A stretch of 64,000 bases of DNA from Achromobacter xylosoxidans (GTDB lineage Bacteria; Pseudomonadota; Gammaproteobacteria; Burkholderiales; Burkholderiaceae_B). Location of the stretch: assembly GCF_002192695.1 (NCBI RefSeq), contig NZ_MTLG01000085.1:1-64000 (forward strand). Direction: 5' to 3'. Position numbers and translations under genes: made by a program. Shown one piece after another: positions 19,349 through 27,198 of this stretch; the stretch's first letter is position 1, and each line of letters starts with the position of its first letter. A model generated the notes under the pieces. That model did no database searches, had not been told where the DNA came from, and was given only the letters and a program-made list of their open reading frames with translations.

Positions 19349-20143
19349 ATGCCCAATAATCCGAGCGAACGAACCTGGGGTTTACCCAAGGGCAGCGATC
19401 AGTTCGTCGAGGCCTTCGCGCGCGGCCTGGCCGTCATCAGAGCGTTCGGGCCTGGCCATCAGGCGCTGACGCTGAGCGAAGTGGCGGAACGTGCGAACCT
19501 GACGCCGGCGGGCGCCAGGCGGCTGCTGTACACGCTGGTGACGCTCGGCTATGCGCGCAACGACGAGCGCAAGTTCAGCCTGGCGCCGGCTGTGCTTGAG
19601 TTGGGCTATGCCTACCTGTCGTCGCTGTCCTGGCGCGATATCGCGCGGCATGCGGTCGAGGAGTTCATGCGCGAGACGGGCGAAATCTGCACGGTGTCGG
19701 TGATGGACGGGGCAGACGTGGTCTATGTGGCACGCGCGGAAATGCCGAGCCCGCTTTCACGGCGTCTGGGCGTGGGCGAACGCCTGCCCACGCATGCCAC
19801 GTCGAGCGGACATGTGCTGTTGGCGGGAGTAAGCGTCGAGGAGCGCGAAGCCTTCATCGCCAAGGCCCCATTCGCGCGGCATACGCAGTACACCTTGGTC
19901 GAGGCCGCGCCCTTGCGTCAGGCAGTTGATGACGCGGCAAGAACGGGGTACGCATTGGCCAGCGAACACCTGGAGCTGGGCATTTGCGGGTTGGCGGTAC
20001 CGATCAAGGACGAGAGGGGGCGGGTGGTGGCTGCCTTGACGACCAGCCTGAACCTGGCAAGGCACGAGCGCGACGAGATTGTCGGCAAGTTTCTGCCGCA
20101 ACTGCGCGACACCGCGGATCAGATCAGCAAGGCATTGGTGTGA
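19349..20143 (+). CDS. IclR-family transcriptional regulator (dioxygenase-Bug locus)
   Basis: 264 aa. N-terminal winged helix (QALTLSEVAERANLTPAGARRLLYTLVTLGYA, about 34-65) and C-terminal IclR effector domain (RLPTHATSSGHVLLAG; GICGLAVPIKDERGRVVAALT). PcaR/PobR-like in outline. The reading frame is open to 19229, but the ATG at 19349 gives the family-typical length and clears the palindrome. It probably controls the divergent dioxygenase-Bug genes and itself through 19306-19328. Confidence 0.92.
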   Translation: MPNNPSERTWGLPKGSDQFVEAFARGLAVIRAFGPGHQALTLSEVAERANLTPAGARRLLYTLVTLGYARNDERKFSLAPAVLELGYAYLSSLSWRDIARHAVEEFMRETGEICTVSVMDGADVVYVARAEMPSPLSRRLGVGERLPTHATSSGHVLLAGVSVEEREAFIAKAPFARHTQYTLVEAAPLRQAVDDAARTGYALASEHLELGICGLAVPIKDERGRVVAALTTSLNLARHERDEIVGKFLPQLRDTADQISKALV

Positions 20144-20171
20144 ATCATCATGCTTTGGATAGCCACTCGAC

Positions 20172-20200
20172 TTGCGCGCTTCATGAAATAACGCTATTAT
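20172..20200 (+). promoter_or_regulatory. Promoter of the first tRNA-Arg
   Basis: TTGCGC at 20172-20177, 17-bp spacer, TATTAT at 20195-20200; predicted start near 20207, 19 nt before the tRNA. Confidence 0.6.
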
Positions 20201-20225
20201 TCAAGGCTTGCTTTTAAACGCAAAT

Positions 20226-20302
20226 GCGCCCGTAGCTCAGCTGGATAGAGTACCTGGCTACGAACCAGGGGGTCGTAGGTTCGAATCCTGCCGGGCGCGC
20301 CA
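20226..20302 (+). tRNA. tRNA-Arg(ACG), copy 1
   Basis: 77 nt. Acceptor GCGCCCG / CGGGCGC, anticodon stem CCTGG / CCAGG around CTACGAA (anticodon ACG, A34 becomes inosine), encoded CCA. Identical to the copies at 20431 and 24000. No terminator follows it directly, so it may be cotranscribed with copy 2. Confidence 0.97.
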
Positions 20303-20404
20303 AGTTTGATTCCGCATTGGTTTTAATCGACCGGTGTTGAGTTAAACAACGAGACTGAATGTCCCGTCTGAATTGCAAGAGCAGTAAAAACGGCAAGATT
20401 TTTC

Positions 20405-20413
20405 TGATATAAT
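20405..20413 (+). promoter_or_regulatory. Extended -10 of the second tRNA-Arg
   Basis: TGA-TATAAT, a consensus -10 with TGN extension, about 18 bp before tRNA copy 2. No -35 at normal spacing. Confidence 0.55.
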
Positions 20414-20430
20414 TTTGCCTCTTTGCCGGA

Positions 20431-20507
20431 GCGCCCGTAGCTCAGCTGGATAGAGTACCTGGCTACGAACCAGGGGGTCGTAGGTTCGAATCCTGCCGGG
20501 CGCGCCA
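20431..20507 (+). tRNA. tRNA-Arg(ACG), copy 2
   Basis: Same 77-nt sequence as copy 1, with anticodon ACG and encoded CCA. Followed by a strong terminator that is duplicated after copy 3. Confidence 0.97.
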
Positions 20508-20539
20508 AGTTCACTTGGCCAATACAGCAAAGAAAATGG

Positions 20540-20577
20540 AAAGGCCTTTGATCTCGTATCGAAGGCCTTTTTGTTTT
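20540..20577 (+). terminator. Terminator after tRNA-Arg copy 2
   Basis: Thirteen-bp stem AAAGGCCTTTGAT / ATCGAAGGCCTTT (one T-G wobble), loop CTCGT, then TTGTTTT. Nearly the same sequence follows tRNA copy 3. Confidence 0.92.
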
Positions 20578-20587
20578 GCGCCGCCAT

Positions 20588-21364
20588 CTAGAAGCGGATC
20601 GTCAGGCCCGCCATCGGCCCTTGCAGCACGGCGTCGAACTTGAAGCCGCCGCTGCTGTAGTCCACGCCCACTGCGCGATAGCCTATCGCTGCCGAGACAT
20701 TCTTGCTGAAGTTGTAGCCGAGACCCAGGCCCACATCCCAATCCGCTTCTGCGCCGCCCGCGCCGATCAGGCCCCAGCCGGTGATGTAGTACTTCGAACT
20801 CAGCATGTAGTTTCCGCGCACGCCCACCAGGCCGTCGACCCAGGTGGCGCCGTCGCTGCGCGTTCTGCCGTTCAGGTGCGCGCCCTTGAGTGTGATGTCG
20901 GTGTCGACCGACCAGACGCGCAGGCCTGCGACGACGTCCAGCTGATGCGGTGAATTTTCCAGCAAGGAATAACCGACGCCGAGCAGTCCCGCGAACGTGG
21001 ATGCCTTTACGTCCGCACTGGAGGCCAGGATGCCGCGCGGCGTATCTCCCTGTGCGCCGATCTTGGTGTAGATCAGGTCGCCGAATACGCTATAGCGTCC
21101 CTTGCGCGCCTCGCCGATGAGCATCGCGCCGAAGTCGAGGTTGTCGAACAGCTCGTCGAAGTCCGAGTGGATATCGATGACGGGCGAGCGCGAATGGGAT
21201 ACCTTGCCGGAGAGGCCGGCAGCCCAGAAGTAGGGCGTGACCGAGAATTGCCATTCGTTCGAAGGCACGGTACCCGCTGCGGAAGCGGGCTCCGCTTCGG
21301 CGCCCAGCGCAGTCCCGGCTTGCAGCAGCCCGCAGATCAGGCAGCCCATGATTTTCTTTTTCAT
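20588..21364 (-). CDS. Outer-membrane beta-barrel protein, unknown role
   Basis: 258 aa with signal peptide (MKKKIMGCLICGLLQAGTALG). The rest alternates amphipathic strands (FSVTPYFWAAGLSGKV, YSVFGDLIYTKIG, LDVVAGLRVWSVDTDI, YITGWGLIGAGG, VGLGLGYNFSKNVSAAIGYR) and ends with an aromatic residue (TIRF), the outer-membrane assembly signal. Probably an 8-12-strand barrel; the pore or enzyme role is not evident. The frame is open to 21403, but the ATG at 21364 has GGAGGG six bases upstream. Downstream of the DUF1254 gene with a 98-bp gap; possibly one unit with it and the lipoprotein gene. Confidence 0.8.
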   Translation of the reverse strand: MKKKIMGCLICGLLQAGTALGAEAEPASAAGTVPSNEWQFSVTPYFWAAGLSGKVSHSRSPVIDIHSDFDELFDNLDFGAMLIGEARKGRYSVFGDLIYTKIGAQGDTPRGILASSADVKASTFAGLLGVGYSLLENSPHQLDVVAGLRVWSVDTDITLKGAHLNGRTRSDGATWVDGLVGVRGNYMLSSKYYITGWGLIGAGGAEADWDVGLGLGYNFSKNVSAAIGYRAVGVDYSSGGFKFDAVLQGPMAGLTIRF

Positions 21365-21462
21365 TGCAAACCCTCCCCAAACGGCAGGCGTGATGAATCG
21401 CATCCATCACGCCTGCGGTGAGCGCAAAACCGGCCAGGGGCCGGTGCGGCGTAACCCAGGTA

Positions 21463-22905
21463 TCAGGTGACCCGTCTTACGGGAGGGATGGTCCAGGAGC
21501 CGTCGATGATCGACGGGTTGCTTTCATTGGGCCAGTAAAGACGCATCATCAGGATGAATGGGCCCTTGGGCGCAGGCAGCCAGTTCGACTCCATGTCCGG
21601 TCCGGGCGATTCATGCTGTATGAACAGGTCGATCGAGCCGTCGGGCTTGGCCTTCAGCGGCTGGCGCGCGCTGATCGAGTAGCGGTTCAGCGGGTTGTCG
21701 ACGAAAAAGTACCGCGCGTCATACATCGTCAGCGACCAGAAGCCCGACACTGGCGGCGTAAGCCCCTTCTTGAAGGTCAGCACGTACTTCTCCGAACCGT
21801 TGTAGGTGCGCTTGATGGCGCCGGTGTCTGACTTCAGGGACGTGGGATAAACGGCGTCCTGGGGGCGGTTGGCGCCCAGGCCGATCGCGGTGACCAGCGC
21901 CCGTTGGAGGTAGTTGGTGCCGTATATGCCCGTCTTGGTCGTGAAGCCCCAGCCATCCACGTCCTGGATGTCGCCGCCGCTGGACTTGAAGTGCGTCATG
22001 ATGCGTCCGAAGCCCACCTGCGGGACGCGCTTCGCAACGTCGGGGTCGAGCAGGCTCTTGTCGAAGTCCTGTCCTGGCACGATGCCTATCGCGGCCATCT
22101 TTGCGACGATGGGCGCGTCGGCAGCGCTGGGCGGATTGCGCTTGAGCAGCTGTGCAAACAAGGTGAAGTACTCGACCGCGTCCATGTTGTTGACCTGCTC
22201 GCGCACCGCGGTCTTCATGTCTATTGCAGGGTCGACCTTGCCCGCGGGCGGAGTCCAGTCCTTGCCCCATGCGCTCAAGGGACAGAGTTTCACTTCGTCC
22301 TGCAGCTTGTGGACTTGCGCATAGTCTTCCGGCGTGCCGGTGCAGTAGATGCGGCCCAGCAGCCAGACGATGCTGGTGGGGGATTTGTACTGGACCATGC
22401 CTTGCGGAACCGAACCCTCCCATCCGGGGCCGCTGACCACGAAGGTTTGCGCGCCCGTGCCCGTGGTGCGCTTGCCGGGCACGTCGAACACCGTGGTCCA
22501 GCCATCCAGCATCGGAAATAGCGCGTAGCGCCCGTTCATGTCCGGCAGGCTGACGACCCAGGGCTCGTCGCCGACATCGAAGAAGGACGTGGTGTAAAGC
22601 GTATCGGCGTTCGGCGCGGTCACGTCCCGGAACTTGGCGTCGGGATACTGGCGCAGCTTGATGAGGTGCCCCATCGGCGCCCGCGTGCCCTTGGGTTCCG
22701 CAACGTTGGTAATGACTCTTCTGGTCATTTCCATCGTCACCAGGGGATAGGCATAGATGTAGGCATCGGTGGCCAGTCCGAACTGCTCGTTGCCTTCGGG
22801 CAGGTCGGCGATCAGGCCATCGGCGGCCCGGGCGGCCGCGCCCAGGGCGCTGGTTGCGAGCAGAGCAAGACCACCTGCGTTCAATGTGCGGCGTGTTAGC
22901 TTCAT
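21463..22905 (-). CDS. DUF1254/DUF1214 domain exported protein
   Basis: 480 aa. N-terminal signal with a twin-arginine-like TRRTLNAGG and hydrophobic stretch. The DUF1254 part (about 45-180) includes YAYPLVTMEMTRR and NADTLYTTSFFDV; the DUF1214 part (about 370-460) includes GFWSLTMYDARYFFVDNPLNRYS and ESNWLPAP near the C-terminus, both typical of the family. No enzymatic activity is established for this family in this context. Lies between a DUF3313 lipoprotein gene and a beta-barrel gene on the same strand. Confidence 0.9.
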   Translation of the reverse strand: MKLTRRTLNAGGLALLATSALGAAARAADGLIADLPEGNEQFGLATDAYIYAYPLVTMEMTRRVITNVAEPKGTRAPMGHLIKLRQYPDAKFRDVTAPNADTLYTTSFFDVGDEPWVVSLPDMNGRYALFPMLDGWTTVFDVPGKRTTGTGAQTFVVSGPGWEGSVPQGMVQYKSPTSIVWLLGRIYCTGTPEDYAQVHKLQDEVKLCPLSAWGKDWTPPAGKVDPAIDMKTAVREQVNNMDAVEYFTLFAQLLKRNPPSAADAPIVAKMAAIGIVPGQDFDKSLLDPDVAKRVPQVGFGRIMTHFKSSGGDIQDVDGWGFTTKTGIYGTNYLQRALVTAIGLGANRPQDAVYPTSLKSDTGAIKRTYNGSEKYVLTFKKGLTPPVSGFWSLTMYDARYFFVDNPLNRYSISARQPLKAKPDGSIDLFIQHESPGPDMESNWLPAPKGPFILMMRLYWPNESNPSIIDGSWTIPPVRRVT

Positions 22906-22986
22906 AGGATCACTCCAACGGACTCATGGGTTGAAAATCACGAAGTGCCGCGGCACGGGCCAGACTGTGCCGCGAGATGCCTTGCT

Positions 22987-23676
22987 CTAACGTTGTCGTA
23001 CGTACTTGCCGATTTCCCGGGCTGCGCCCGAGGTCCATTCATCGATCAGCGGTTGCAGTTTGGAGAGGCGGACGCCGCCCGCGCCCTGGGTGGCGTTGGC
23101 GACCTTTTCACCCGTGCCGCCCCGCACCGACGCATACAGCAATTCATCCGACATGCTGTCCGTGACCCGCGACTCGATGGCGACGCTGGCGTTGCGAGCC
23201 ATGCCTCCTTCCATGGCGGCGCGGGCCTCGGTCATTACCAACGCGACGGGAATGTACTGGTAGGCTCGCAACGCCTGCTCCGAGGTACCTACCGCGGTGA
23301 TGGCGATGCGTATGTGGGCGACGCCAGGTCCGGCGCCATCGACCAGCCGCACTTGCTCGCCAACCTTGCGCCGCAGCGTTTCGTTGACCGCATTGCGGAT
23401 CTCCGTGAGGGTTTCCATGGAGACGTCGGCGGAAGGCTGGGGCTCCGGGTAATACACGACGGGATCAAGCCAGACCGCGCTGTAGCGGGAGGCGTTGAAA
23501 TTGGGGTTCAGGTACACCAGGCGGGTTCCGCCGTCGGGCGCGGGGGCCTGGTGCAGCAGCGAGTAGTCCGGCAGGAAACCGGATTCCGTCGTTTTCGGAC
23601 CGGTGGAGCAGCCGCTGGCCAGGAGGGCGGCTGCGAGGCCCAGAACAAGCGCGCCCGAGGAATTCTTGATGTTCAT
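22987..23676 (-). CDS. DUF3313-type lipoprotein
   Basis: 229 aa with lipoprotein signal: hydrophobic stretch then LLASGC with Cys23 at the lipidation site. The mature part contains TESGFLPDYSLL and YSAVWLDPVVYYP, the recognisable DUF3313 signature, and GGVRLSKLQPLIDEW near the C-terminus. Role unknown. The frame is open to 23790, but the ATG at 23676 with AAGGAA upstream fits a lipoprotein start. Upstream gene of the minus-strand trio. Confidence 0.88.
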   Translation of the reverse strand: MNIKNSSGALVLGLAAALLASGCSTGPKTTESGFLPDYSLLHQAPAPDGGTRLVYLNPNFNASRYSAVWLDPVVYYPEPQPSADVSMETLTEIRNAVNETLRRKVGEQVRLVDGAGPGVAHIRIAITAVGTSEQALRAYQYIPVALVMTEARAAMEGGMARNASVAIESRVTDSMSDELLYASVRGGTGEKVANATQGAGGVRLSKLQPLIDEWTSGAAREIGKYVRQR

Positions 23677-23999
23677 GCAAGTTCCTTCTGACAGATATGG
23701 GGCAGAAGAGCCCCGACTGCAGGCGTCGGCGAGAGGTCCCGTGCAAAAGCTGCTTTCCGCTCGTGAGCGCATGTTATGACCTAAATGCACAGGAATCCAA
23801 TTATTTTTCCAATGCCGGAGTTTCGCAATGCAGACGGGTGAACCGGGCTTTCTAGACTATTTTCTTTGCACGCGTTTTGTGGAAGCAATCGCGTGGCGCG
23901 GGCTCGCCACGAGCCGTTGGGTCGACGCGGGCAGGGTCGTTCGCTTCGTCCGATTTGCGCGGCCCTTGTTTTCCATGGTATAAACACGCCTCTTTCGGA
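23677..23999. other. 323-bp gap between the DUF3313 gene and the third tRNA-Arg
   Basis: No gene supported. It must hold the promoter of the minus-strand DUF3313 gene (a weak TTGGAT-16-CATAAC arrangement can be read on the minus strand around 23774-23801) and, at its right end, the promoter of tRNA copy 3. Confidence 0.4.
23955..23984 (+). promoter_or_regulatory. Promoter of the third tRNA-Arg
   Basis: TTGCGC at 23955-23960, 18-bp spacer, TATAAA at 23979-23984. The -35 is the same hexamer as in front of copy 1. Confidence 0.55.
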
Positions 24000-24076
24000 G
24001 CGCCCGTAGCTCAGCTGGATAGAGTACCTGGCTACGAACCAGGGGGTCGTAGGTTCGAATCCTGCCGGGCGCGCCA
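24000..24076 (+). tRNA. tRNA-Arg(ACG), copy 3
   Basis: Identical to copies 1 and 2 (77 nt, anticodon ACG, encoded CCA). The leader just upstream (GCCTCTTT then CGGA) and the downstream terminator also resemble those of copy 2. Confidence 0.97.
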
Positions 24077-24110
24077 AGCTTCTTGCTTGGACTACGAAGA
24101 AAGAAAATGG

Positions 24111-24148
24111 AAAGGCCTTTGATCTCGTATCAAAGGCCTTTTTGTTTT
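24111..24148 (+). terminator. Terminator after tRNA-Arg copy 3
   Basis: Thirteen-bp perfect stem AAAGGCCTTTGAT / ATCAAAGGCCTTT with loop CTCGT and TTGTTTT tail; near copy of 20540-20577. It could also act on the convergent DUF3079 transcript, though the T tract on that strand is poor. Confidence 0.92.
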
Positions 24149-24178
24149 GCGGCGCCGATTGATCGAGCGCATTGCGCG

Positions 24179-24409
24179 TCAGTGCGTTGGCGTCGGCTGC
24201 GTGGCCGGGGTTTGGCCCCGGGCCTTGTCCTTCTCTTCGTCGAAGCCCCAGTCTCCGACCATGTACCAATCGTCTCCCAGCGTCTCCGCCGGGTGCATGG
24301 TGCGGCCGGAGCCGTTGCCGCAGGCCATCGAATCGGTCGGGCAATAGCGGTCGCAGCCCCAGCATATGCGTTCGGGGTGCTTGGGGTGCAAGGGAAACTT
24401 CTTGGCCAT
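24179..24409 (-). CDS. DUF3079 small Cys-rich protein
   Basis: 76 aa. Begins MAKKFPLHPKHPERICWGCD and continues CPTDSMACGNGSGRTMHPAE and WYMVGDWGFD, the DUF3079 signature. Three Cys in CWGC and RYC plus ACGN, with nearby His, suggest a metal or Fe-S site, but no function is known. The open frame extends to 24724 as spurious sequence; the ATG at 24409 fits family members. Ends facing tRNA copy 3. Confidence 0.85.
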   Translation of the reverse strand: MAKKFPLHPKHPERICWGCDRYCPTDSMACGNGSGRTMHPAETLGDDWYMVGDWGFDEEKDKARGQTPATQPTPTH

Positions 24410-24612
24410 GCCGGATGCCTGCTGACTGGGGGACGCCGCTGCGGCGCCGATCTTTCGTTGTATGCATCCAGCGTACTGCCGGGCGCCCAGGAAATTCCTT
24501 GATCTGGCGCAAGCGCGAGCGCCCCGCGCGCACGGTGGTGCGCGGGGCTGCGGCGTTGGAGAAGTGGGGGAGGGGCGCTCACCGCGGCATGCGCGGCGGC
24601 GGCCCCATGCGC

Positions 24613-24861
24613 CTAGTGGCGTCGTCGGTCCACCGCCGTGAGGGAGGTGCCGCTCTTTATCAGCCGGTAGGTCTGTCCGCCCAGCCACGAGACTTTTTCG
24701 CCCGTGCTGGTGCGGCATATGCAATGCGTCTTTGGATCGAAGCGCGAGGTGCCCAGCGCGGAGTACGCGTCAGGGTCCGAGACGAATCGTTCAATGCGGT
24801 AGAGCGTGCCGTCCGGCGCGGTGGCGAGGACGTCGGTCAATCGTCTTGCGGTGCCGAGCAT
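24613..24861 (-). CDS. Small protein, unknown; paralogue of the N-terminal domain of the next gene
   Basis: 82 aa from the ATG at 24861, chosen because GGAGG lies eight bases upstream. Not recognised as a named family. It shares a line of residues with the N-terminal 85 residues of the 24963-25565 product: R-L-x-D-V, PDGxLxR, a two-Cys segment (HCICRTSTGE against DCECMLDNGE), W-x-G-x-x-x-YR, and GxxxTA. The two genes lie in tandem on the same strand 101 bp apart, suggesting duplication and domain gain or loss. Confidence 0.65.
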   Translation of the reverse strand: MLGTARRLTDVLATAPDGTLYRIERFVSDPDAYSALGTSRFDPKTHCICRTSTGEKVSWLGGQTYRLIKSGTSLTAVDRRRH

Positions 24862-24962
24862 ATGCGATACCTCCATGCGCGGGCCATTGGATATACGGCG
24901 CCAAAGTCGTTCGGGCATTTCAGTGCGCCAGGGCGGGAAGATCGATGTTCCCGTCGCGGGCG

Positions 24963-25565
24963 CTAATGAACGTGCCCTCCAAACAATGAATCGTCGAGCT
25001 GGTCGGGAGTGACGCCCAGGGCTTCGGATACGCGGTCCAGGATAACCTGCCTGGGCCGCGGGCGCGGCCTTTCCAGTTCGATATAGATGGAGTGATCGAC
25101 GCCCAGGCGTGCAGCCATATCAGCGGTGCTGATCTTGAGATGCTCGCGCCAGGCGCGTATCAGGCTCCAGTCGTTGCCGGTTTTTAGATTGACGACAGCT
25201 AATGGTAAATGACTCTGCCCTTGCGCGGGTATTTTGCGCGGGACGGATTTTCCGCGGGGATCGCGCAGGCTGCTCTTGGCGGCAGCGCTCTTGCGGGAAT
25301 CGCCGCGCGGGGTGGTGGTTGCGGTTTCGGCGGTGAAAATGGCGCCGCCGTTCAATTGGCGATATTGGTTGTCGCCGATCCAGTGCAGGGTTTCGCCGTT
25401 GTCGAGCATGCATTCGCAGTCCAGGTGATAGTTGCTGGGCATGCTCTCGAGTTGGGCGATGGTTTCCGCGGTCGTGGCGTGGCGCACCACACGGTGCAAG
25501 ACACCGTCCGGCGAGCGCACAAACACGTCGGGAAGTCTCCAGGAAAACGGAATGATAATCTCCAC
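24963..25565 (-). CDS. Two-domain protein: unknown N-terminal domain plus C-terminal XRE-type HTH
   Basis: 200 aa, GTG start. Residues 1-85 carry the unknown domain shared with the neighbour (LPDVFVRSPDGVLHRVVRH, CECMLDNGETLHWIGDNQY). After a charged Ser/Arg/Lys linker (about 90-122), residues 125-190 form a helix-turn-helix of the XRE/Cro type (LIRAWREHLKISTADMAARLGV; YIELERPRPRPR; ILDRVSEALGVTPDQLDD). Probably a DNA-binding regulator whose N-terminal domain senses something. No clear ribosome site. Confidence 0.7.
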   Translation of the reverse strand: MEIIIPFSWRLPDVFVRSPDGVLHRVVRHATTAETIAQLESMPSNYHLDCECMLDNGETLHWIGDNQYRQLNGGAIFTAETATTTPRGDSRKSAAAKSSLRDPRGKSVPRKIPAQGQSHLPLAVVNLKTGNDWSLIRAWREHLKISTADMAARLGVDHSIYIELERPRPRPRQVILDRVSEALGVTPDQLDDSLFGGHVH

Positions 25566-25751
25566 GGACTAGCCTATGCCGCCACTGTATCCCGGGGGGC
25601 GAGTGGTGGGATTTGGGGTTTCCCCTCGCCAGGCTCGAGTCGATGATTGTGCGCCACATCAACCCTCAACATCTTCACAAATCTTCACTGTGTCCAGGGC
25701 TATCATCGCCGCGTTGCCCCGTGTCTGGGGCGTATTGTCCGGGTGTCGCAG

Positions 25752-26363
25752 ATGTCTTTGGCCGTGGATGCGCGGCCGCGCGCGAGGCGGACGGCCTGGT
25801 GGGCCGTGCTGGCGTCATGCGCGTTGCATGCGGTGGTGGCGGGACTGTGGTGGCGCGAACGGATCGAGCCCGCGGGCATGCGCGCCGCGCAGGCGCCGCA
25901 AGCGCCATTCTTCGTGGATCTGCTGACCGCCAAGGCGCCGCCCGCGCCGCAGGAACAAGAGCTGAAGAACATGCCCGCGTCCGGCGCCGAGCCTGCTCAA
26001 CCTGGACGCGTGGACACGCCGCCGGCGCCGGCCGTGACGCCGGGGCAACGAGCCGGCCCGCGCAGGGCGCCCGCGCCATCCGCTGCGCAGGACAGGGCGC
26101 CCGCGCCACCGTCAGGCGCTCCGGCCGCCACCCGCGATTTCGGTTGGCGTCCCGAAGATGCGCAAGCGGCGGGCATGGCGCGCGCTCGCGGCGAACCCGT
26201 CGTGCGTCTGGGACCCAAGGCGCGGGCCGAACAATCCGAGATTGCGCGCGGCATCGCCAAGAGCGCGCGGCCGCCGTGCAAGAACGCGCATGCGGACATG
26301 GGCTTGCTGGCCTTGCCGTTTCTATTGGCCGATACCGTTACGGATCGGGGCTGCAAGTGGTGA
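25752..26363 (+). CDS. Single-pass membrane protein with Pro/Ala-rich stalk, unknown
   Basis: 203 aa. Basic N-terminus (ARPRARR), one TM segment (AWWAVLASCALHAVVAGLWW, about 14-33), then a long Pro/Ala/Arg-rich periplasmic region (about 60-140) and a conserved-looking C-terminal tail (KSARPPCKNAHADMGLLALPFLL, ending DRGCKW) with two Cys that could pair. The shape is reminiscent of TonB- or FtsN-like anchored periplasmic proteins, but no known domain is recognised. Start at 25752 selected so that the TM begins near residue 14; ribosome site weak. Confidence 0.6.
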   Translation: MSLAVDARPRARRTAWWAVLASCALHAVVAGLWWRERIEPAGMRAAQAPQAPFFVDLLTAKAPPAPQEQELKNMPASGAEPAQPGRVDTPPAPAVTPGQRAGPRRAPAPSAAQDRAPAPPSGAPAATRDFGWRPEDAQAAGMARARGEPVVRLGPKARAEQSEIARGIAKSARPPCKNAHADMGLLALPFLLADTVTDRGCKW

Positions 26364-26510
26364 GGCCGAAGCCCTCGCCGGCGACCAGTCGGGGCAAGAA
26401 AAGTTTGATGCGAATACCTGGGCGGCGTCAGGGGCAAGGCTGCGGATATTTCCTGAATCGTGGATACTGTTTTTCCAATCTGGGATTTCCAGAATTCACG
26501 GAGAGACGCA

Positions 26511-27137
26511 ATGCCCGAATCCCAAGGCGGCCTGGACAGGCTGCGCCGCTTCATCGCCACCGCGACCCGCATGGCCACGCCGTCCGGATTGGCGCAGACC
26601 CCGGAACTGCAGGCCGCGTTCGCCGATCTGGTGCGCCATGACGACTGGCTGCCCGAGGCCTGTACCGCTCCCCATCCGCAGTATTACCAGCAGTACCTGC
26701 TGCATTGCGATCCGCTGGAGCGGTTTTCGCTGGTGAGTTTCGTGTGGGGACCAGGCCAGTTCACGCCGGTGCATGATCATGAGGTCTGGGGCTATGTCGG
26801 CATGCTGCGCGGGGCCGAGGTCAATCAGCGTTATGCCCGTGGGCAGGACGGCAGCATCGCGCCGGCGGGCGCGGCGACTACCTTGCAGCCGGGCGACGTG
26901 GAGCGCCTGTCCCCGGCCGAAGGCGACATCCACCGCGTGTCCAACGCCCATGCGGATCGCGTATCCATCAGCGTGCATCTCTACGGCGGCAACATCGGCG
27001 CCGTGTCGCGCCACGTGTACGATCCGGCAACCGGGCAGGCCAAGCCTTTCGTGTCCGGGTATTCATCGGCCAGCCTGCCGAACCTGTGGGACCGCTCGGA
27101 AGCCGTGCGGGCCGCCATTGCCGGGGGCGCACGCTAG
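26511..27137 (+). CDS. Cupin thiol dioxygenase (cysteine / 3-mercaptopropionate dioxygenase type)
   Basis: 208 aa. Fe(II) cupin with HDHEVWG at about 88-94 (two of the His ligands) and the third His in GDIHRVSN near 142, the arrangement of bacterial cysteine and 3-mercaptopropionate dioxygenases, which oxidise the thiol to a sulfinate. The exact substrate cannot be told apart here: the position equivalent to the Arg that selects substrate was not aligned. ATG at 26511 with GGAGAG upstream; the frame runs further up but without support. Followed after 61 bp by an IclR gene that has its own operator. Confidence 0.85.
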   Translation: MPESQGGLDRLRRFIATATRMATPSGLAQTPELQAAFADLVRHDDWLPEACTAPHPQYYQQYLLHCDPLERFSLVSFVWGPGQFTPVHDHEVWGYVGMLRGAEVNQRYARGQDGSIAPAGAATTLQPGDVERLSPAEGDIHRVSNAHADRVSISVHLYGGNIGAVSRHVYDPATGQAKPFVSGYSSASLPNLWDRSEAVRAAIAGGAR

Positions 27138-27174
27138 GGCCTGTTCGCGCGCGGCGTCCCATGCTATTTTCTTG

Positions 27175-27189
27175 TCCTAAATATTAGGA
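27175..27189. promoter_or_regulatory. Operator in front of the second IclR gene
   Basis: Palindrome TCCTAAATATTAGGA (TCCTAA-ATA-TTAGGA), ending 9 bp before the IclR ATG. The same TCCTA-N5-TAGGA pattern occurs at 30544-30558 in front of a Bug gene. Confidence 0.7.
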
Positions 27190-27198
27190 AAATAAACA

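Noticed and set aside
20226-20302. tRNA-Arg as an attachment site for an integrated element
   Set aside because: The repeats cover whole tRNA genes with terminators, no integrase is present, and the genes between are ordinary envelope genes; duplication is simpler.
24520-24548. GC-rich near-perfect hairpin after the 24613 gene
   Set aside because: There is no T tract in either direction and a 2-nt mismatch in the stem, so it is not called as a terminator.
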